64,000 bases of DNA from Phosphitispora fastidiosa. Lineage in GTDB: Bacteria; Bacillota; Thermincolia; Thermincolales; UBA2595. The notes under the pieces are model-generated. The model was not told the origin of the DNA and made no database searches. It was given only the letters and a program-made list of their open reading frames with translations. The first letter of the stretch is position 1; every line of letters begins with the position of its first letter. Of the stretch, positions 60,205 through 64,000 are shown one piece after another. The DNA is taken from the NCBI RefSeq assembly GCF_019008365.1, contig NZ_JAHHUL010000005.1:62001-126000 (forward strand). Direction: 5' to 3'. Position numbers and translations under genes: made by a program.

Positions 60205-60840
60205 TTAAGCTAGTAGCTTTTTGGACAGCGTAACAGCACTTGCCGCGTCTTTTGCAGTACCGTCAGCTCCGATTTCCTCAGCAAATTCTTCTGTTATAGG
60301 TGCACCACCAATAATTATTTTGACTCGATCACGAAGTCCCGCTTTTTCAATAGCCTGGATAGTTTTGGGCATTTCATCCAAGACCGGCGTAATCAGCGCA
60401 GACATTCCAAGAATCACTGTTCCTTCAGAAGAAGCAACCGCTTCCAAAAACTTATCACTGGTAACGGATATTCCCAAATCTTGCACAGAAAAGCCTGATC
60501 CCTTTAACAGCATAGCCACCATGTTTTTGCCAATATCGTGAATATCCGCTTCTACAGTACCTAGGATTACATGCCCCAATGTCTGGCTTTCCTCGGCCGC
60601 CAAAAGTGGTTCTAATAACTCCACACCCGCCCTCATTGCTTTGGCAGAAAGTAAAACATCCGGAATAAAATACTCTTCTTCGGCCATCAATTCCCCCACA
60701 TGGTTCATCCCGGGAATCATTAAATCAGATAAAATCGCCTGTGCACCCATGCCATCGTCCAAGGCCTCTTGCACCAGTTTTACAACTTCAGCTACTTTTC
60801 CATCGATTATTGCCTGTGTTAAAGGCTTAAATTCACTCAT
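60205..60840 (-). CDS. Methyltransferase corrinoid protein
   Basis: A 211-residue protein with an N-terminal cap domain (residues 1-85, ALDDGMGAQAILSDLMIPGMNHVGELMAEEEYFIPD) and a C-terminal cobalamin-binding Rossmann domain. The lower-ligand His is in EADIHDIGKN near residue 105; the usual SALIT and IIIGGAP loops for the B12 tail follow. It would carry the methyl group between the substrate methyltransferase and the MtrH-like enzyme. It is the first gene of the core island, upstream of the MtrH-like gene, and itself follows the second TauE/SafE gene by 84 bp. Confidence 0.93.
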   Translation of the reverse strand: MSEFKPLTQAIIDGKVAEVVKLVQEALDDGMGAQAILSDLMIPGMNHVGELMAEEEYFIPDVLLSAKAMRAGVELLEPLLAAEESQTLGHVILGTVEADIHDIGKNMVAMLLKGSGFSVQDLGISVTSDKFLEAVASSEGTVILGMSALITPVLDEMPKTIQAIEKAGLRDRVKIIIGGAPITEEFAEEIGADGTAKDAASAVTLSKKLLA

Positions 60841-60924
60841 GATGTCCTCCCTTATTAATTATTCTTGTTGAAGTTTTTATATTTCCAGAAAGCATGATCC
60901 GTTTTCAACCGTACGTTTTTTTAC

Positions 60925-61728
60925 TTACGTGAGAATGGTAACTAATTTGTATGCTGTCATTATAACTATTAAAATCCCAAAACCCTTCTTTAGTTTTTGA
61001 CCAGAAACGTAAACACTGGTAATTCTTGCACCAATAAAGGAGCCTATCGCACCAAGTACTAACAATACCGCCGTTAAACGGAAGTCCCACTGAGCCGTGC
61101 TCAAATGAGGAATTAGCGCCGAAAAAGAAGGTGGACATACTGCAAACGCATTTATCCCGGCTGCCATCTTTGGCTCAAAACCCAGGATAATTAGCGTAGG
61201 CATTAGTAAAAACCCCGGACCTACTCCCAAAAGACCACTGAGGATAGAAATAGGAATAGCTAACATAAGTGCCAACTTAAAGCTTCTGTTTTCATCGAAT
61301 TCTTCGCTTTTTTCAAGTACTGGTGAATCAGACGTAGCAGCAATCATTGACTTAGCATCTTTTCTATCTACCTTGCTTTTTACAGGTTTAAAGATCCTAT
61401 ATACCAAAAAGGTTACGGAAGCAAGGTACACAACCCAAATATACGTTGGGGAAATAAATTGAGCCAAATATGACCCAACCGGAGCTGCTATTGTAGCTAC
61501 AGCAGCCAGTCCAAGTGCTTTTTTCCAAACAATATAACCGCTTTTGGCAAACCCGAATACCGCAAACAACGCCGTTATCCCATTCAACAATAAGCTTAAT
61601 GGTTGAACCTGGTGTACAAGATCCGGAAGAAAAAACGATAAAAATGGAATTGCGGCAAAGGCTACTCCCAGTCCGAGCATCCCTGAAATAACCGCAAGCA
61701 CAAACAGTCCAATCGAAATAACGCCCAT
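60925..61728 (-). CDS. TauE/SafE family permease, second copy
   Basis: A 267-residue permease with about eight membrane helices and the TauE pattern MLGLGVAFAAIPFL in the first half and GLLGVGPGFLLMPTLI in the second. It differs from the first copy in length and in the central soluble loop (KPVKSKVDRKDAKSMIAATSDSP), so the two are not a recent duplication. The start is the ATG at 61728 with GGAGG seven bases upstream. It may import the substrate or export a product anion of the methyl-transfer island. Confidence 0.85.
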   Translation of the reverse strand: MGVISIGLFVLAVISGMLGLGVAFAAIPFLSFFLPDLVHQVQPLSLLLNGITALFAVFGFAKSGYIVWKKALGLAAVATIAAPVGSYLAQFISPTYIWVVYLASVTFLVYRIFKPVKSKVDRKDAKSMIAATSDSPVLEKSEEFDENRSFKLALMLAIPISILSGLLGVGPGFLLMPTLIILGFEPKMAAGINAFAVCPPSFSALIPHLSTAQWDFRLTAVLLVLGAIGSFIGARITSVYVSGQKLKKGFGILIVIMTAYKLVTILT

Positions 61729-61871
61729 CAAATTACCTCCTAACAGTATTTTATAAATACCTTACCTTATTTCCTCACCTCCATTTTCATAATTCTTCGC
61801 CTTCCTTAATATCAATTTGTAAGCTGATAAAATGACTGGCTTCTTTTATAAATACTGTATTTCTGAACAAT

Positions 61872-62294
61872 TTACCCCCGAACTTTCTGGATGAAAGTAG
61901 GATATTCTTGTTTTGTTTTATTCGGCATGCAGTGCAGTTTTTTAAAAACAGATTGGCTGAGGCCTTCCTCCAGCAGCATTTCAAGCCTATTTTTTTCGTA
62001 GCCAAAGACTATAATATTACATATTAAAGCAACCTGTTCGTATGATTTGTCAAACCAAGCCGGACCAGATCTAGTGGTAATATCGGGTAAACTGGTCAGG
62101 GACATTTGAACGTATTCCCCACCAGCTTCAGCCATAATCTTCAGGTGTCCAATAATTTTGCCCCTGTAATTCAGGTGTTGACCCAAGTGATTTAGAATCT
62201 TATTCATCTCGTCAGCAATTATTGTTCCGGTAATTGGTTTATCAAAAATACAGCTTAAGCTTCGGCTGACAACTTTGGCCCCTTCATCACTCAT
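61872..62294 (-). CDS. Unknown protein coupled to the CobW-like GTPase
   Basis: A 140-residue protein without recognised domain, signal or membrane segment. It has SRSLSCIFDKPITGTIIADEM near the N-terminus, HLKIMAEAGGEYVQMSLT in the middle and conserved-looking His and Cys residues (KKLHCMPNK). Its ATG overlaps the CobW-like stop codon (ATGA), so the two are translated together and probably interact. A metal- or cofactor-receiving partner for the GTPase would fit, but nothing in the sequence proves it. Confidence 0.6.
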   Translation of the reverse strand: MSDEGAKVVSRSLSCIFDKPITGTIIADEMNKILNHLGQHLNYRGKIIGHLKIMAEAGGEYVQMSLTSLPDITTRSGPAWFDKSYEQVALICNIIVFGYEKNRLEMLLEEGLSQSVFKKLHCMPNKTKQEYPTFIQKVRG

Positions 62295-62884
62295 AGCTGT
62301 ACCAACCCCCTCAGCTTCACTTCGTCTATGCCATTATCAGCGTTTAATTCGAAGATAGCTGCATTTTGATTTATTTGCTCCAAATCATTTTTTAATGCCC
62401 GAATAGTATCTTCGCTGGCTAAATCCACCTTATTAATAATAATCACGTCTGCAGCCTCAATTTGTGAAACTACAAGGGGCTCGACTACCTCCATTATTGC
62501 CGTCCACCTGGATACATCTGTTAACACAATAGTTTTAAGTGCCTCGAAGCTCCTGCACTGATTCTGCAATAAAGTAACTATTTTCCTGGGAACAGCTAAT
62601 CCCGTAGTTTCAATAATCAGCCAGTCAGGATTTACAGTTGTATGAATTTCATCAATAGCAGCGACAAGTTCGCCCGTAATCTGGCAGCATACACACCCGG
62701 CAAATACACCCTTCACTTTTAAGCCCTGTTGAGCTATAACCTGATCATCAATACCTGTTTGCCCGATTTCATTTTCAATAATGGCAACAGTTTCATTTCT
62801 GGTTTCTATCAGGTACTTAGCCAATTGTAGTATCACTGAAGTTTTACCAGAGCCCAGAAATCCTCCAAAAAGCAAAATATCCAT
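62291..62884 (-). CDS. CobW/HypB/UreG-type G3E GTPase
   Basis: A 197-residue P-loop GTPase. Walker A is FGGFLGSGKTS (residues 6-16), the CxCC metal-binding motif is GCVCCQ near 63-68, switch/Walker B is IIETTGLAVP and the base-specificity motif is NKVD. The family delivers metals or acts in cofactor insertion (cobalt in CobW, nickel in HypB and UreG). It is short: the C-terminal CobW domain of longer members is absent. Next to corrinoid methyltransferases it could load or reactivate a corrinoid protein, but a metal role is only inferred. AAGGAG precedes the ATG. Confidence 0.85.
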   Translation of the reverse strand: MDILLFGGFLGSGKTSVILQLAKYLIETRNETVAIIENEIGQTGIDDQVIAQQGLKVKGVFAGCVCCQITGELVAAIDEIHTTVNPDWLIIETTGLAVPRKIVTLLQNQCRSFEALKTIVLTDVSRWTAIMEVVEPLVVSQIEAADVIIINKVDLASEDTIRALKNDLEQINQNAAIFELNADNGIDEVKLRGLVQL

Positions 62885-62936
62885 AAAACCAACTCCTTAA
62901 ATACAGCTCAAATTTCCCTGGGTATGACCAAACAGC

Positions 62937-62962
62937 AAAAAAAGATAGGCCCTGGTAGGGCC
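62937..62962 (-). terminator. Terminator after the MBL-fold gene
   Basis: On the minus strand GGCCC-TACCA-GGGCC is followed by TATC and TTTTTTT. It separates the metallo-hydrolase transcript from the CobW-like gene, so the latter starts its own unit. Confidence 0.85.
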
Positions 62963-63050
62963 AAATTAAAAGAAGATTAGAGTTAGTGCCAAAACTAAAC
63001 CCTTAAAGTTCTCAAAGCACCCATATAAAGCATTTATTCAATGAATGCTT

Positions 63051-63809
63051 CTATACTTCTATTACGGTAAAATCATCAGGAACAATTACTTCACCTGCAA
63101 AATGTTCTTCTATTAATTTTTTGAAATCATCTTTTCTCTCTTCATATTCGGTAGGCCAGTGTACAACTGCCAAACGTTTTACGCCAGCCGCAGTGGCAGC
63201 ACGACCTAACTCTGCTGGGGAGATATGAAAATCATGAGGTTCAGTGACTACTACCGTACTGATAAATAAGTCGGCCCCTTGTGCCAGCTTAATAACTTCG
63301 TCTGTATATGAGGATTCCCCATTATAAAAAATTGACTTGCCGTTTCTCGTTATTCGGTAAGCGTGAGCTTCCGAGGGATGTTCACCCTTTACCGTTTGAA
63401 TATCATCAAACGCTTCTGAATTCCCTAATTCCCTGAATATTAACTGATATCCCCTTTGCTCATCGTTTGCCACCGGCAGTTCACACAGACTCATTAACCC
63501 TCGTGTTGCCTTTTCAATCCCCTGGGGACCAATGATTTCCAAAGGTTCTTTTCTATTTCTGACGTTCATCATGTCAAAAAGAACATGAACGATACCGATA
63601 AAGTGGTCCGAATGTTTATGAGAAATCATAATCCTCTTAATATTATTCAAATCCACTCCAAATGCATTAATATTTCTTAATGCACCATCTCCTGTTTCCA
63701 ACAAATAATCATCATCAATCAACATTACCAACTGACAACGTTTTGCAGTTACATTTAGACCTAATCCCCCAGGCACAAGTCCTGCCGTTCCCAAAAAATT
63801 TATTTTCAT
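63051..63809 (-). CDS. MBL-fold metallo-hydrolase (RNase Z-like fold)
   Basis: A 252-residue protein of the metallo-beta-lactamase superfamily. The metal motif HKHSDH is at residues 64-69, a further His/Asp set is in HPSEAHAY and in PHDFHISPAE, and the final His is in VHWPTEYEER. The opening FLGTAG is typical of RNase Z-like members, but the length is short and the tRNA-specific exosite loop is not visible, so a small-molecule or phosphonate-type hydrolase is as likely. It starts after TTGGAGG and follows an incomplete upstream gene by 24 bp, apparently in one operon. Confidence 0.8.
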   Translation of the reverse strand: MKINFLGTAGLVPGGLGLNVTAKRCQLVMLIDDDYLLETGDGALRNINAFGVDLNNIKRIMISHKHSDHFIGIVHVLFDMMNVRNRKEPLEIIGPQGIEKATRGLMSLCELPVANDEQRGYQLIFRELGNSEAFDDIQTVKGEHPSEAHAYRITRNGKSIFYNGESSYTDEVIKLAQGADLFISTVVVTEPHDFHISPAELGRAATAAGVKRLAVVHWPTEYEERKDDFKKLIEEHFAGEVIVPDDFTVIEV

Positions 63810-63833
63810 TCTTTAACCTCCAATTACAATAAA

Positions 63834-64000
63834 TTACGACTGTTTGAATTGTTTGTAGACACTATCCACTACAGTTTCGATACAACAGGCACAGGTTTCC
63901 ATCCATTCGCCCAATTCAATTTGCTCCTGAATCTCTTCGGAATACTTTTCATATTGCATCGGATCAAAACCCAGAATCTGTTGACAGTATGTAGTACCAA
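63834..64000 (-). CDS. C-terminal end of an unrecognised protein (5' end beyond window)
   Basis: Only the last 54 residues are inside the window. They read TTYCQQILGFDPMQYEKYSE, then further acidic helix, and ETCACCIETVVDSVYK before the stop. The CACC cluster and acidic helix are notable. The family is not recognised from this much. It is upstream of, and probably co-transcribed with, the MBL-fold gene. Confidence 0.6.
   Translation of the reverse strand, partial: GTTYCQQILGFDPMQYEKYSEEIQEQIELGEWMETCACCIETVVDSVYKQFKQS

Noticed and set aside
56745-60840. Dichloromethane (mec) or known O-demethylase cluster
   Set aside because: Some components overlap, but the TauE/SafE pair and cap-only protein do not fit what I know of those clusters and no substrate-specific subunit could be identified.
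61787-62005. 72-residue minus-strand frame rich in Lys and Cys
   Set aside because: It overlaps the 3' half of the better-supported gene at 61872-62294 in another frame and has no ribosome binding site.

Overview
The window looks like a chromosomal segment of a strictly anaerobic, Gram-positive (monoderm) Clostridia-type bacterium, probably in or near the Peptococcaceae/Thermincola/Desulfotomaculum group. This is inferred from gene content, not from a database search. The pointers are ResB/ResC-type cytochrome c maturation, a very large multiheme cytochrome c, a hemEHY cluster, a Hyf-like membrane hydrogenase, corrinoid methyltransferases, a DUF3231 protein, and strong AGGAGG ribosome binding sites with several TTG/GTG starts. 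No rRNA, tRNA, CRISPR array or intact transposase was seen.

Layout. 1-9.8 kb: housekeeping and accessory genes (flavin reductase end, Gfo/Idh/MocA oxidoreductase, NDH-2-like dehydrogenase, CapA, polysaccharide deacetylase, DUF1015, ferritin-like protein, a gutted RMD1/DUF155-like gene, a TIGR01212 radical SAM protein). 9.9-17 kb: SNF2 helicase, diguanylate cyclase, small membrane protein and a MacAB-like ABC exporter. 17.2-21 kb: a translationally coupled trio (O-antigen-ligase-like protein, FG-GAP-like membrane protein, lipoprotein). 21-23.2 kb: palindromic repeats and a secreted subtilisin. 23.2-27.3 kb: a marR-hemE-hemH-hemY operon read leftward from a tandem array of five 17-bp operator-like repeats. 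27.3-40.4 kb: a six-gene leftward operon: a 2411-residue multiheme cytochrome, an oxyanion-type binding protein, ResB, ResC/CcsA, a LuxE-like acyl-protein synthetase and a B12-binding radical SAM protein. 41-46 kb: citrate synthase, DUF3231, lipoprotein, DEAD-box helicase, cold-shock protein and a truncated Panacea gene. 46.2-53.7 kb: a compact group 4 [NiFe]-hydrogenase operon (HyfB, C, E, F, G and a fused HyfH-HyfI). 54-64 kb: regulators, including a receiver domain that has lost its phosphorylation residues, then a one-carbon island: UroD-type methyltransferase, corrinoid cap-only protein, MtrH/AcsE-like pterin methyltransferase and corrinoid protein, flanked by two TauE/SafE permeases and followed by a CobW GTPase pair and a metallo-hydrolase.

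How it may fit together (inference). Heme synthesis, cytochrome maturation and the giant cytochrome are neighbours and could together build an extracellular electron-transfer apparatus. The hydrogenase could exchange electrons between ferredoxin and H2 while pumping ions. The methyltransferase island should move methyl groups from an unknown methylated substrate to a corrinoid protein and then to tetrahydrofolate; the TauE/SafE permeases suggest that an anion, possibly sulfur-containing, is imported or exported in the process.

The most interesting parts are the giant cytochrome operon, the TauE-flanked methyltransferase island with its cap-only corrinoid-like protein, the tandem operator array before marR-hemEHY, and several long imperfect-palindrome elements between genes.
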